Below, piece by piece: positions 11,156-20,424 of a DNA stretch of 64,000 nucleotides; position 1 is the first letter of the stretch, and each line of letters starts with the position of its first letter. The stretch comes from Saccharina japonica (Eukaryota; Sar; Phaeophyceae; Laminariales; Laminariaceae): the NCBI GenBank assembly GCA_008828725.1, contig MEHQ01002861.1, positions 1 to 64,000 of the forward strand. The letters are read 5' to 3'. A program made the translations under genes and the position numbers. The notes below the pieces were generated by a model. That model was not told where the DNA came from. It made no database searches and worked only from the letters and a program-made list of their open reading frames with translations.

Positions 11156-11503
11156 GTGTGCACGGAGAAGCTCCAGATGGAGCCAGCCTCTGACCAGTAT
11201 GACAAAGACTTTTCCCTGTACACCACCAGAGATAGGAATCGTGGCCCCGTGAGCGGTGTGTCGCATATACTCGAGGTATCATGCGACGAATCGCACGTGA
11301 AAATGAGCACCAATCCAAGCAAACCAGACGAGGCAAACCAAGACGACGACGGCAACATCCTACACCCTAAGGAGCTTGAGGTTGCTGCTGCTGCTTGCTG
11401 CGGTTGCTGGTGCTGTTGTGGTGGTGGGAGCGCCCTCCCCACAATCGAACGAGCGTCGAATGGCACCGAGAAAAGAGGCACCCGGGAAGCATATAGGAAA
11501 TAA
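11156..11503 (+). CDS. Possible small hypothetical protein (115 aa)
   Basis: The open frame has a balanced, soluble composition (DQYDKDFSLYTTRDRNRG, NPSKPDEANQDDDGN), followed by an Ala/Cys/Gly stretch (KELEVAAAACCGCWCCCGGG) and a basic tail ending REAYRK. The Met at 11,177 is an alternative start. I recognise no domain. It lies between two stretches of satellite-family repeat and has no paralogue in the window. The GCT/TGC-rich part may be a microsatellite, so coding status is uncertain. Confidence 0.3.
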   Translation: MCTEKLQMEPASDQYDKDFSLYTTRDRNRGPVSGVSHILEVSCDESHVKMSTNPSKPDEANQDDDGNILHPKELEVAAAACCGCWCCCGGGSALPTIERASNGTEKRGTREAYRK

Positions 11504-11955
11504 AACACTTACTATTTGCTGTATATATTAATAGCTTGGCATCGTGGACACTGTCAGATCGATATATGATTCTACCGTTGTAGGCTTTGAATGATGCGCG
11601 TGTTATATTTACATATGTGGTGCTTTCAGCAGCGACGAAAACGAATTCCCGCGCCGTTTGCCCCGATGATTTGAGTTGCGTTGGAATATACTATGGATAG
11701 CTCTCGAGTTTTTCTTTGTCAATTCGCTTGTTAACAAGGTGGACATCCAAGTATAGCGCTGGCGGTGGCGGCGTTGCTGAGGGCACCTCGAAGAAAAAAA
11801 AAAAACTGTCGATAGCTTCAGCCCCCTGCGTCCAAAACGCCGGGAAAGAAAATCGAATTATTTTCTTTTATCTATTTTATTTTGACAGGTGCGTTGCTGT
11901 TAAACAAATGCTGGGTATCGCCGGCTCCCTAAGCCTTAGCCACAAGCAGTGATCG
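11504..11955. other. No gene seen
   Basis: AT-rich sequence with an A12 run at 11,792. No support for a gene. Confidence 0.35.
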
Positions 11956-11959
11956 CCTG

Positions 11960-12095
11960 ATGAAGGTGGGATTTCCATACCGTGCGGGGCAGTGTTGACC
12001 CGGGTAATCCCCGTTCTGTCCCCGGCTGGTCGGAGTTGCAAAGATATGGATGTATATCTGATCTGGGGATGGGAGCCTATCCTTCCCGGGTGTAG
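11960..12095. repeat. Single diverged copy of the 178-bp satellite family
   Basis: TTTCCATACCGTGCGGGGC at 11,972, then GACCCGGG, TCTGTCCCCGGCTGGTCGGAG and a GATATGGATGTAT block, in the same order as the tandem copies. Confidence 0.7.
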
Positions 12096-12684
12096 CGGAA
12101 CCTCAATTGCTCTATTCGGCACAAATCTGGTAGAAAGAGCCAACGGCCTCTGGCATGGATCCGCTAAACCAACCAGCTGCCAGAATTGTAATTCTAAATT
12201 GTAAGTCAGCAGATAGACTGGTTAGATGGCTGTGAAAACTGCGTCGGGATTGTGCGACGGCCATGCCTCGGCGCGACCTGCGGCTCGGCTCCCTGCTCGT
12301 TGTGGCACCCAGTCTTTCTGCCCATGGGGCAAGGCGTGGCCGAAGCGCTCTGGATTGCGCTACCCAAATACAGGCAGACATCATTCGTAGCAGCATTAAA
12401 TACTGTATATACGTACCGGTACAAACTACACTACGTATACCATTTTGTTTTTTGTGCATCCGTTTTATTGTATTCGCCCTTGTTTTCTCTCTCCTTCCTA
12501 CTATAGTCGTAACTCAGATCCTAACATGGTCACAAAGTAGGGTCCTCTCCCTCCTCCCCCACTACGATTTGTGCCTTGCATGTTTATCGCGAGAACACTT
12601 CAGCCCTTTCTTCCCTCGTCGACTCACATCGAGTTGTGCCTACCCACGCTACTAGGCGCTCTCAGCAGTTGATTCCGTGTTTTA
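12096..12684. other. No gene seen
   Basis: Overlapping open frames occur on both strands (12,112-12,655), with no recognisable product, no repeat partner in the window and no clear splice sites. Confidence 0.3.
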
Positions 12685-12800
12685 TTTTTTTTTGCAAATA
12701 AACTCAAGCGTCAGACCCACGTGAGGTTCGAACCCCGTAAACCAACTGCTAGATGCATTTCTAGGGTATCACTAAACCATCGGGGCGACCGATTTACCAG
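12685..12800 (-). mobile_element. tRNA-derived SINE or tRNA pseudogene
   Basis: On the minus strand an A-box-like TGGTTTAGTGATACC is followed by a perfect 5-bp CTAGA/TCTAG stem. About 40 bases after the A box comes a perfect B box, GGGTTCGAACC. The T and acceptor stems pair poorly and the anticodon loop is 6 nt rather than 7, so it is not a functional tRNA. An A-rich run (AAAAAAAAATAAAAC) follows its 3' end, as in SINEs. Only one copy is visible, so the SINE reading rests on the tail and the pol III boxes. Confidence 0.45.
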
Positions 12801-12995
12801 AAATATACAATTCGTATAGTATATACACTAGATTGGTTTCCTACATATAGTATACAGGAATATATGGGATGCAAGACTACTCATGCATGCCGACTGACGC
12901 ACATCGTCCGGGGAGGGGTCAAGGTTGGGAGTTGAGAGAGCTCTATGTAGAGGTTTTCTTGGGAGATATCATGATTTCAATTGTTGTCGTGGGTG

Positions 12996-13284
12996 TGTTA
13001 TGGTATTGCTGGAAGGCTGCGGAAACGCCGGTAAATACCTCGAAACATATATAATAATCGTATTGGTAGTACTTGAAAGGCGTATCTTAGATGGAAAATA
13101 GGGAGTTTTCTCAGAACGAGGCAAGCCGAGCTCTAGGTCTGTCAGTCAAACCATCGTGGCAAACGGAATAAAGCTGCTCTCCTTCTACCTCTAAGCAAAC
13201 AGCACACGTGGGTACCAACGAGTACCCGTTCGATAGGCTGACCTGGCAATGGATACTCTGTGTCCTTACCCTAATATCATCACA
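12996..13284 (+). repeat. Left LTR
   Basis: Starts TGTTATGGTATTGCTG and ends ATCATCACA. It shares long blocks with the right LTR, including TATTGGTAGTACTT, GGCGTATCTTAGAT, AAGCAAACAGCACAC and AGGCTGACCTGGCAA. Confidence 0.9.
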
Positions 13285-13599
13285 CGTGGCATCGTCGGTC
13301 AGATCAACAGGACGGCATACCCGTTAAATTCGGAAGAATCGCAGCTTTCGTCAAGCGAACAGAACGGGCTTAAGAGCCTCCTGCCCCCCTTGGCTCCGGA
13401 GAGAGACAATCGAGCGCAGTAAGACAACCTTCCGGCCATATTTCGCCTACGATTGATGGTGTCACCGAGCTATTATACGTGGGATCCGACTCGTCGCGTG
13501 CACCAGGGCCCCAGTGTTCTCAGAGAAGTACACTACCCCCCCCCCCATACCGGAAATGCGGCCATCGGCGGCTCGTCACCGTCGGTCTTTGACCCTACT
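13285..13599 (+). other. Leader of the LTR element with possible primer-binding site
   Basis: TGGCATCGTCGG begins 3 nt after the left LTR; the TGG start fits pairing with a tRNA CCA end. I cannot name the tRNA. The rest shows no gag-like protein. Confidence 0.4.
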
Positions 13600-14090
13600 C
13601 CCGAGTATTCAACGGAGCGGTCGGTACTGTTCTGGCAGCCCCCTCCTATTTTTCACCGTGCCCCCCCTCGTCATTTGTCGTTGACAATGTCTCATATCCT
13701 TGCGCGGAGCAGTCTTTGATGGCTGAATAGCCTCGCCTTTCTCATGACCACGGCGGAGCGCAGCGGATTATGTCCTCGCTAGACCCGTGGGAGCACAAGC
13801 GCATCGGTCGAGGCGTGCGTAACTTCGACTGCGCTACCTGGCACCGCGTTCGGGAAGACGCCGTCCTTGCATGCACGTTTGCCAAGTCCACACAGCACCC
13901 GGCTATGAAGTAGCATCGTTTGAACACTGGCCCCACGCGTTTGGCTGAAGCCAGCCTTTTTGACAACGTGCGGGGCATCGGTCTACGGGCGGACGACCCC
14001 GAGGCCCAAGATCCCTGTCGGTGGCAAGGAAAAAAATTGCACGGGAAAGCTATTTCCACCGTTCACGACACCATTCGTTCAAGAGAGGCC
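13600..14090 (+). pseudogene. NADAR (YbiA-like) domain of the LTR element
   Basis: NADAR proteins are a family linked to ADP-ribose and NAD chemistry; some bacterial members reverse DarT-type ADP-ribosylation of DNA guanine, and E. coli YbiA cleaves N-glycosidic bonds of riboflavin intermediates. Family landmarks appear in order: VLFWQPPPIF (frame 1); then in frame 0 SSFVVDNVSYPCAEQSLMAE, KRIGRGVRNFDCATWHRVRE, FAKSTQHPAMK, NTGPTRLAEASLFD, VRGIGL where WGIGL is usual, then WQGKKLHGKAISTV and a terminal DTIR. Length is about 155 residues, normal for the family. This copy has a frameshift near 13,656, stops at 13,728 and 13,911, and Trp to Arg in the GIG motif. The frame continues into the protease. 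It sits where gag is expected. Confidence 0.75.
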
Positions 14091-15283
14091 GGGTTGGCAC
14101 ACCCCGCCTCCTCTCATCAATTGTATCCTCCCTCCTCGCCCGACGGACTTCATGCGCCGCGTCGCCCGTTGGGGATGGCCCGCGCTTATTCAGGTCCTCC
14201 TCAGGAGTTTTCAACCGAAGGTTCTGACGAGCCAGCTTTTCACAGCTCCGAGGGCTTGGCCGTCTCACCTGGTGTTGACCCCTCTCTCGCGCTGTCGAAA
14301 CAGGGCCCCTGCCTCGTCGGGGGAACCATTACCTTCGATGAGGCATCCTTTACCACCAAACTCGCGATTCACAGCGGAGAAGGCGCTCTTGCACCTTTTG
14401 GTTGCGCCGCGCTCCTCGACACTGGCTCCCCACAGACCTCCACAAGGCGCGATGTGCTGGATCGCATGCTCTCCGTTGGGGCGGCGTCGCCCGCGTCCGA
14501 GAAGAAAGGCGTCTAACGATCTTGGGGACGGTTTGGCGAATCGCCCCCTCTCCAAACGTCGACGAGCATACGTCTGAGCGTCCAGATTGTTCGGGCAGAC
14601 GAGCCTACGTGCTCCCCCGCCGTTTGGGCCTGTGTTTTCCCCCCGCCGGTGATGCAGCACGCGGTGCGGCTGGGCCGCGACAGCTGGATGCGTTTTAATA
14701 GCCGCTCCCACCGCTCCTTGCCGCCTCGGGCGTCGGATCACCCCGAGCTAGAGCTAGTTCATCACGCCTCGACAGGCGTGCCGGCTTACCCGATCGACCC
14801 CGTCGCTTCAGGTGGAGGTTTCCACCTCCGCTACGAAGGCGCTGCGGGCATCACCCTGTCCGATGAACCGCCGCTGCTTGCAGTCAACTTGGTACGCAGC
14901 AATGCCTCCCCGGCGCTCACCGGGTACTACCTGGTCGACATGGTGCCCCAGCCCGACTTCTCTCAGTTGAGGAGCACTTCGTCGCTTCCGGGCGACAGGG
15001 CCTCTCCCTCGCTGGAGATGCAGATCTCGAACCTGGCGACCTCCTCGGAGTACCCAACGGCCCGATTATAGGCGTCCCTTTGGGCGCTCTGCAGTACGAC
15101 CACCGAGTCCCCGAGATTTCCCCCGCGTTACCTGAGGTGTTTCCGGTCTCCGCCGTCATGGCTTCACCCCTCGCAGCGGTGACAACCCCGGCCTCGCCCT
15201 CGCCGGCCCTGCTTGATCGCTTCACACCAGACCAGCGCTTTTCGTTCCTGAGCGTTTGGGCACGCCTCTTGCAGCATCTGTGA
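14091..15283 (+). pseudogene. Retroviral-type aspartic protease region
   Basis: The role in live elements is cleavage of the polyprotein. Continuing in frame 0 from the NADAR domain, the active site reads ALLDTGSPQT with the DTG codons at 14,418-14,426, intact. Upstream is GTITFDEASFTTKLAIHSGE. A stop at 14,514-14,516 is followed in the same frame by SWGRFGESPPLQTSTSIRLS and QHAVRLGRDSWMRF, the second half of the protease fold. A frameshift near 15,072 puts the linker to RT in frame 2 (LLDRFTPDQRFSFLSVW), where a stop at 15,281-15,283 interrupts it. Confidence 0.75.
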
Positions 15284-15286
15284 GCA

Positions 15287-15755
15287 GTGGCGCTTCATCT
15301 CCACGGCCCAGACTGGACCCCTGCAGTCATCGAGCAGCTGGGGGGTGGTCTTTGCGAAGTTCCTGACATTCTCTCAAAATCCAACACGGATTTTGGTTCC
15401 TGCTCATTGATGCCTTTCTTGATTTCGGTCCCTGAAGGTAGCGCGCCTGTCACGTCCCGACCGCCCCGCATAAATCACATCATGGCCAAGGAAGTGGAAG
15501 CCACGCTGAACGAGTACCTTGCGGCAGGGCTGATCTAGCACTTGACTTCTCCAAATTCGAGCCCGCTGGTGATCATCCCGAAGAAGTCTGGAGGTGTTCC
15601 GGTCACCGTCAACTACAAAAAGCTCAATCAGATCAGCAGCCTCAGCCAGCTGCCTGTTCCTGCGTAACCTGTCAAAGCGAACCCGTCCTATCACCACCCT
15701 TCTTCGGAAGGGGGTCAAGTTCGTGCGCGAACTTCTCGCTTAATTCGCCACTCCA
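15287..15755 (+). pseudogene. Reverse transcriptase remnant, catalytic palm deleted
   Basis: Starts with SLMPFLISVPEGSAPVTSRP and EYLAAGLI-stop, then the fingers motif VIIPKKSGGVPVTVNYKKLN and ISSLSQLPVPA. Directly after this the sequence jumps to LRNLSKRTRPITTLLRKGVKF, which in Ty3/gypsy elements lies after the palm and thumb. The whole palm with the YxDD catalytic box is therefore missing, an internal deletion of roughly 150 residues judged by family layout. Reverse transcription from this copy is impossible. Confidence 0.8.
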
Positions 15756-15761
15756 CCCATA

Positions 15762-17186
15762 TTGGTCTTCTCCGACTGGAAGGCTGTATCCGACGGCTCC
15801 CGCCCATTCTACGTGTACCGTGTCGCCAGCCCCGATGGTTTTGGTGCCGCCCTCGAACAAGAACAGTCCGACAGCTCCGTGCGACCCATTGGTTACATCA
15901 GTCGGGGTACCCTCGACTCCGAGAGGCACTGGACACTGCTGGACTTGGAAGCAGACAGCACAGTCTTGGCCATCAAACGACTTCGCGGCTACCTTTGGCG
16001 TAAGAAATTCCTCATCGTTTCGGATCACAAGGCGCTCGAGAGCATCGGCAAAGTAGGAGACCATAACCCGCGCGTTCAGCGGTGGCTTGAGTTTCTCACC
16101 ACGTTTGACTTCATACTCAAGTACCGCAAGGGCAGCGCCAACAGAAAAGCTGACTTTCTATCCAGCTTGCCAGAGCCCGCCACGAAACACAACCGCAGTG
16201 GATCTAGCAGCCTCACCCCTGCCGATGGCGATGATATTTTTCTCATCCGAGCCTGCGGACGCATCACCCGTTCTTCACCAACGCTTGGTGTCGACTTGGG
16301 TGAGCTAGTGGCCGGTCTCGATAGTATGGTTTTCGTTGGGCTCCCTTTCACCTCTTTGGGTTTTCGCAATTTCTGCCCACACGGCCCACGTATGAGGATT
16401 GACGACCTCTCTGCTCCTTCGAGAAGATTCGCCGCTTGTGTATCTACTTCCGTCGCCACCGTCGATCGTTGTCCTGGTCGTGGGGATGTTTCACCTGTCG
16501 CCGACACCGCTTTTGCTTCGGTGTCAGCCGTACCCCCAGAGGGCCCTGCAGAAGCCCCCGCTACTGCGACAACTATGGCCCAGCATTCTCCTCTCTCGAC
16601 GAGCACTTCACAGGGAGAACATTCCGGTGAGATCACAGATCCGGCCGCGTCCGCCCCTCCGCCGTCCGACAAACCGGCGCCATCCGACGGTTTGCCGCCC
16701 TCGGGCCGCAACTTCACCCGGACGTGTCGAAGAACAGCCGCTGCCACTGGCACTGCACCGCCTGCTGTTGATGTTGGTTTTAGGACCGGCGGGGCCCCTC
16801 GACCATCTTCCCGGTGGGCTACCCCCTCGCCGCGAGTCCCTCGGCTGCGAACGCCTTCGGCCGTCGTTTTGGCCCCCGCTGCTGCCGTCTCGCCTGTCCC
16901 GACGGTACCCATTCCGTCCAACTGCGACCGCGCCGAGCCTGCGGGGACTCATCTTTTTAGATTTCCGACGCCCGCTGATATACAGGCCGTCACCGAGATC
17001 GACTTGGATGCGCTCGGTGTAGCTGCCGAACTACAGTTCGGTGATTCCACAGCGCGCTACTCGCACGCCGACTGCGCGCGGTGGCAGCAGGCCGAGCCCG
17101 CGTGCAACGCCTCCATACACTACAAATATCTCGGCCGGCCAGAGGCCTTGCCAGCCGACATTTTGTCATGTTTTCCTTCACACTAG
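15762..17186 (+). pseudogene. RNase H and variable linker, 474-codon open frame
   Basis: The longest intact frame of the element. RNase H occupies about residues 10-145: DGFGAALEQEQ, GYISRGTLDSERHWTLLDLE, then VSDHKALESIG and FILKYRKGSANRKADFLS. Two of the three core acidic residues are visible (Glu in LDLE, Asp in SDH). The first, expected in the CDAS motif, is Val here (15,822-15,824). The remaining roughly 300 residues are Pro/Ala/Ser/Thr-rich and low-complexity, a spacer before the integrase. The opposite-strand open frame at 16,076-16,921 is its shadow. Confidence 0.8.
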
Positions 17187-17383
17187 CGCCCTTCCTTTTC
17201 AGAGGTTCAGAAGCTGGCTGGCAAAGGACAACTTGCCACAACCGAAGACGGACTCGTCCTGCTCGTCCGATTCCGTCCCTACTATTACCGCCTTATTCAA
17301 CGCGCGCGATGGATCGAAAATCCTGCGTATCGAACGACGAGCCCCTTCGCATTTACGTGCCGCTGCTCATGCACCCCTGAATA
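17187..17383 (+). pseudogene. N-terminal integrase leader, frameshifted
   Basis: Short overlapping pieces in different frames (17,041-17,547 and others) link the spacer to the integrase zinc finger. LHVPLLMHP-like residues appear just before ACHSITSCH of the next segment. No independent gene. Confidence 0.45.
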
Positions 17384-18121
17384 TTGCAGGCTTGCCATTC
17401 CATAACTTCCTGCCACCTGGGGACCGCACGCACTCTGCGCATGCTCGAACGTTTATATTGGCGGATCGGTATGAGCATCTGCACCAGGCGATGGCTACGC
17501 TATTGCTTCAAGTGCCAAGCGCGAAAAACCTCGCGGCTGCTGGCTGAGTGGCCCGTCATATCGATGCCCCTACCTGAAGGGCCCGGCATCGCTGTCAGCG
17601 TCAATTACTTCGGCCCTCTCCCGACCACGCCCCGAGGCAACACTTACATGTTGCTCTTAACTAACCGCTTCACTCGCCGCGCCGACATGTTCGCAGTCAT
17701 CGCGGGCGAATTCATCGCCGAGGGCACGGCGAGCATCCTCATCAACAAGTATATTGTTGCCCTCTGGGGATGGCCCTACAGCACACGCTCGGGCAACGGC
17801 CTCCAGTTGTGCTCGAAGCTTTCGCAAGTCGTCTATCAGCTTCTCGGGGTTCGGAAACTCGCTCGGAGCCCCTACCACCCTAACGGCAACGGTGGGGTGC
17901 AACGTGTCAACCCCACGACGGCCCAGATGTTGGCGATGGTCGTCAACGAGCTCCAGAGCAATTGGGATGAACAGCCCCCCCGCGTCGAATTTGCGTACAA
18001 CAATTCGGTCTGCGCCGCCACGGGTTTGGTTCCCAACGAGGTCCACAAGGGTCGGCTTCCTCGCCTTCCTCTCACAATTTTCGAGCACGCTGGAGTCACC
18101 GACCACCTCGCGTACTGCGAC
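17384..18121 (+). pseudogene. Integrase with all three DDE positions substituted
   Basis: The role in live elements is insertion of cDNA. The HHCC finger is recognisable (ACHSITSCHLG ... YCFKCQARKTS). The catalytic core follows: GPGIAVSVNYFGPLPTTPRG, RSGNGLQLCSKLSQ, YHPNGNGGVQRVNPTTAQM, FAYNNSVCAATG, PNEVHKGRLP. The first Asp position is Asn (17,603-17,605), the Asp of the S-D-N-G motif is Gly (17,792-17,794), and the Glu is Gln (17,900-17,902). The surrounding residues are well kept. The frame is open until it runs into the nested MITE at 18,122. Confidence 0.85.
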
Positions 18122-18284
18122 CAAAGATGTCGAGAGACAGGACTTTCAACCCTTGACAGACAGCAGCTTTGCCTTGACATGCCGTGACTGACACCAAACT
18201 ACTAGGTTTAAGGTTGGAACACTTCGGCCCTACACCCTTGACAGTGATGTTTTGCCTTGCTTGACATGTCTCCCGACATCTTTG
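18122..18284. mobile_element. hAT-type MITE nested in the integrase region
   Basis: A 163-bp insertion with terminal inverted repeats CAAAGATGTCGAGAGACA and CAAAGATGTCGGGAGACA (17 of 18 identical). It is flanked by the 8-bp direct repeat ACTGCGAC at 18,114-18,121 and 18,285-18,292. Removing it with one copy of the duplication restores the integrase reading frame (AYCD followed by LATERQQRAYD). An 8-bp duplication and ends of the form YARNG are hallmarks of hAT elements. It has no coding capacity. Confidence 0.9.
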
Positions 18285-18990
18285 ACTGCGACCTGGCGAC
18301 AGAACGCCAGCAGCGGGCGTATGATATCGTTCGCGAACATTACGACCATGGAGTTGCTCGCGTGAACCGGCGTAACTCCGACCTCTCCGACGCCCTGCGT
18401 CCGGTCCCCAAGTCCGTCCTTGGCGGCTGGGCGTGGATGTACAATACAGCAGCCACCATTGTTCAAGGCGCAAATGCTGACACGGACGCCAAGGTCCTCA
18501 AGGCCAAGCTGTCGCTGAACTGGACGGCCCCCTAAAAGATCCTTGCATTTGGCCCCTTCTCCTCCGCGGACACCCCAGACAGATCCCCTCTTGGCGTAAT
18601 AATCCTGTATTCGGATACGCCTTCTGACATTCCCGGCGTTGATGCTCGCGGGCGCGTGTCGGTACAGCGCTGCAAGGCCTGCGCCAACCCCCACGACCAT
18701 AGCGACATGCCGAGGTATTTGCCAGCGGGATTGACATACTACGTGCTCAACAACTTCTCCGAAACATCCACCCCTTACCACGTCACCCAGGACGATGTTT
18801 CCATTCCTTTCCAACGACTCGAAGTGGAGGAAAATACTGGACACCAGTCGGTTCGGGGCCGAGGTGGTGTCATCGCGGTGGTGTACGAGACTCACTGGAC
18901 GGGACTGTCTCGTCCGTCCTGGTAACGGGAAATGTACCTTAAGCTCTCTCGCCGTGAAAGGTTGCGTTACCGGGACGCCACCCCGAAACA
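18285..18990 (+). pseudogene. Integrase C-terminus and chromodomain-like module
   Basis: Resumes the integrase frame: LATERQQRAYDIVREHYDHG, a GGWAWMYNTAATIVQG segment (SH3-like part), a stop after LSLNWTAP, then VQRCKACANPHDHSDMPRYL. The chromodomain-like part begins near LEVEENTGHQS and contains VVYETHWTGLSRPSW, with TAA at the next codon where Glu is typical, then REMYLKLSRRERLRYR. Spacing of Tyr, Trp and the SWE-like motif resembles chromodomains of chromoviruses, which steer integration by binding histone tails. Confidence 0.65.
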
Positions 18991-19345
18991 GCACCGACAA
19001 AACAACCACCTGTACCGTCGGATGCGAATTGGCGCTGCGCAACGGGAGCTTTCTCGGAGTAACGGCGAACGTTTCCTGACCCCCGGCTATGGCTATGTAC
19101 GGCACGTCGAATGGCTTCGCCGATACAGCACCGCCGTGCTTCCCAACGGGGCCCACTTCTGGTACAAGGGCGACGACGGCCTGTGGTGGCTTGGGAAAAT
19201 CAGCGGGCCTACAACGACGGACGGAGTACATTGTCGTTCGATGTTTGGACGACCCGGGACCGATCAAGCTCCCTCTTTCTCCGGCGCGCTACACTTCAAT
19301 AGGAGCTGTACGCGGGTCTTGGTGCCTACAGGTACACTTAGCTAG
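18991..19345 (+). pseudogene. Tudor-like C-terminal module of the LTR element
   Basis: Continues the chromodomain frame: HLYRRMRIGAAQRELSRSNG, then LPNGAHFWYKGDDGLWWLGK. A frameshift near 19,235 puts the next part in frame 0 (VRCLDDPGPIKLPLSPARY). The pattern of FWYKGDDGLWWLGKI followed by a V.CLDDPGP strand looks like a Tudor-type barrel, another class of chromatin reader. The assignment is by motif impression only. Confidence 0.45.
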
Positions 19346-19967
19346 CGCGTTTACACGGGGGGTCCAGCGTTACGTAGATTAGTCATGGTGCGCAGTCGTG
19401 GATCACGGAATTTTCGCATCGCCGCTGCGCCTGATCCCTTTCCCGTTTAGTTTTTGCTGGTTGGGGCGGGATTTCCTTCAATTTAGTTCTTACGACGGTT
19501 TCCAAGTTTTCGTATCAGGCTGTCTTTCTTCTCAGTATCCCGTACCGCTTTCAATTTGTTTTTCTGGGGCTCGTTTGGCGATCGTTCTTTCGTATTTCGT
19601 CCTGCCGACCCCCCCCGCTCAATGTCCGAGCTGGTCTAGGTAATCGAGCCACTCATTTGTGGCACAGGACACGCTTTCTGAATTTATTGGACCGGGTCTC
19701 GGGGAGTTTTGGAGTACCTGGTTTTCCTGCCTGAATAGTCCTACCGACCCCCCCGCTCTCGAGCCGGTGGGCAGTTTATATACAGGGACTGCATGACTTT
19801 TGGTTCCAACATTTTTATTTACGGCCCTCGATCTGCTTCGTGGCACGGATTTGGGAGTGGGTTTTGAGGAGCCGCATCTTCGACTCATGTTTTAGTTCGT
19901 GGAATCTGGGTTTCCATGCATTTATCATATTTCGGCATATAATATACGGCTCATCAGAGTGGGCTAG
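19346..19967 (+). other. 3' untranslated part of the LTR element
   Basis: No coding. CGACCCCCCCCGCTC-type words occur twice (19,608 and 19,745), suggesting a degenerate internal duplication. No clear polypurine tract stands immediately before the right LTR. Confidence 0.5.
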
Positions 19968-20261
19968 TGTTATGGTATTGCTGAAATGATGTGGAAACGC
20001 CGGTATAAGTAACATGTATGATAATGGTATTGGTAGTACTTAGAAGGCGTATCTTAGATCGAAACTAGGGAGTTTCCTCGGACCGAGGCAGACCGAGCTC
20101 TCCATCTTTCAGTCTTCCATCGTGGGAAAAGGAATACATCTTCTCTTCTTCTACCGCTAAGCAAACAGCACACACGCGTGATTATCAGCGAGTACCCGTT
20201 TAATAGGCTGACCTGGCAAGGCATGCTCTGTGTCCTTACCCTATAGTATAATCTTATCACA
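19968..20261 (+). repeat. Right LTR
   Basis: Starts TGTTATGGTATTGCTG and ends TTATCACA. Followed by GGTG, matching the four bases before the left LTR. Confidence 0.9.
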
Positions 20262-20424
20262 GGTGTTGAGGTTTGATAACAATGGCAAGTGTGGAAAAGT
20301 CGACGGAACACATGCTCCGGGCGAAAAATCATTGAAAGCCTCCCACACAATAAAAAACGTTAAAAAAAAACGAAAAAGCATGAGACACCCACAAACAAAC
20401 ACCAACGAAAAACTTATATTACTA

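Larger units (their letters stand above)
12996..20261 (+). mobile_element. Ty3/gypsy-type LTR retrotransposon with a NADAR domain and a chromodomain, inactive
   Basis: Direct repeats of 289 and 294 bp (about 80% identical by eye) bound a 7.27-kb unit. They begin TGTTATGGTATTGCTG and end in CACA. Both flanks carry GGTG (12,992-12,995 and 20,262-20,265), a 4-bp target duplication. Internal domains in order: NADAR-like, aspartic protease, RT remnant, RNase H, integrase, chromodomain-like, Tudor-like. RT before RNase H before integrase is the Ty3/gypsy order. No typical gag (capsid, zinc knuckle) is visible. The coding part has in-frame stops, frameshifts, an RT-core deletion and a nested MITE, so it is an old dead copy. 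Confidence 0.9.

Noticed and set aside
16076-16921. 281-codon open frame on the minus strand
   Set aside because: Antisense to the RNase H and Pro/Ala-rich linker of the LTR element; no motif of its own.
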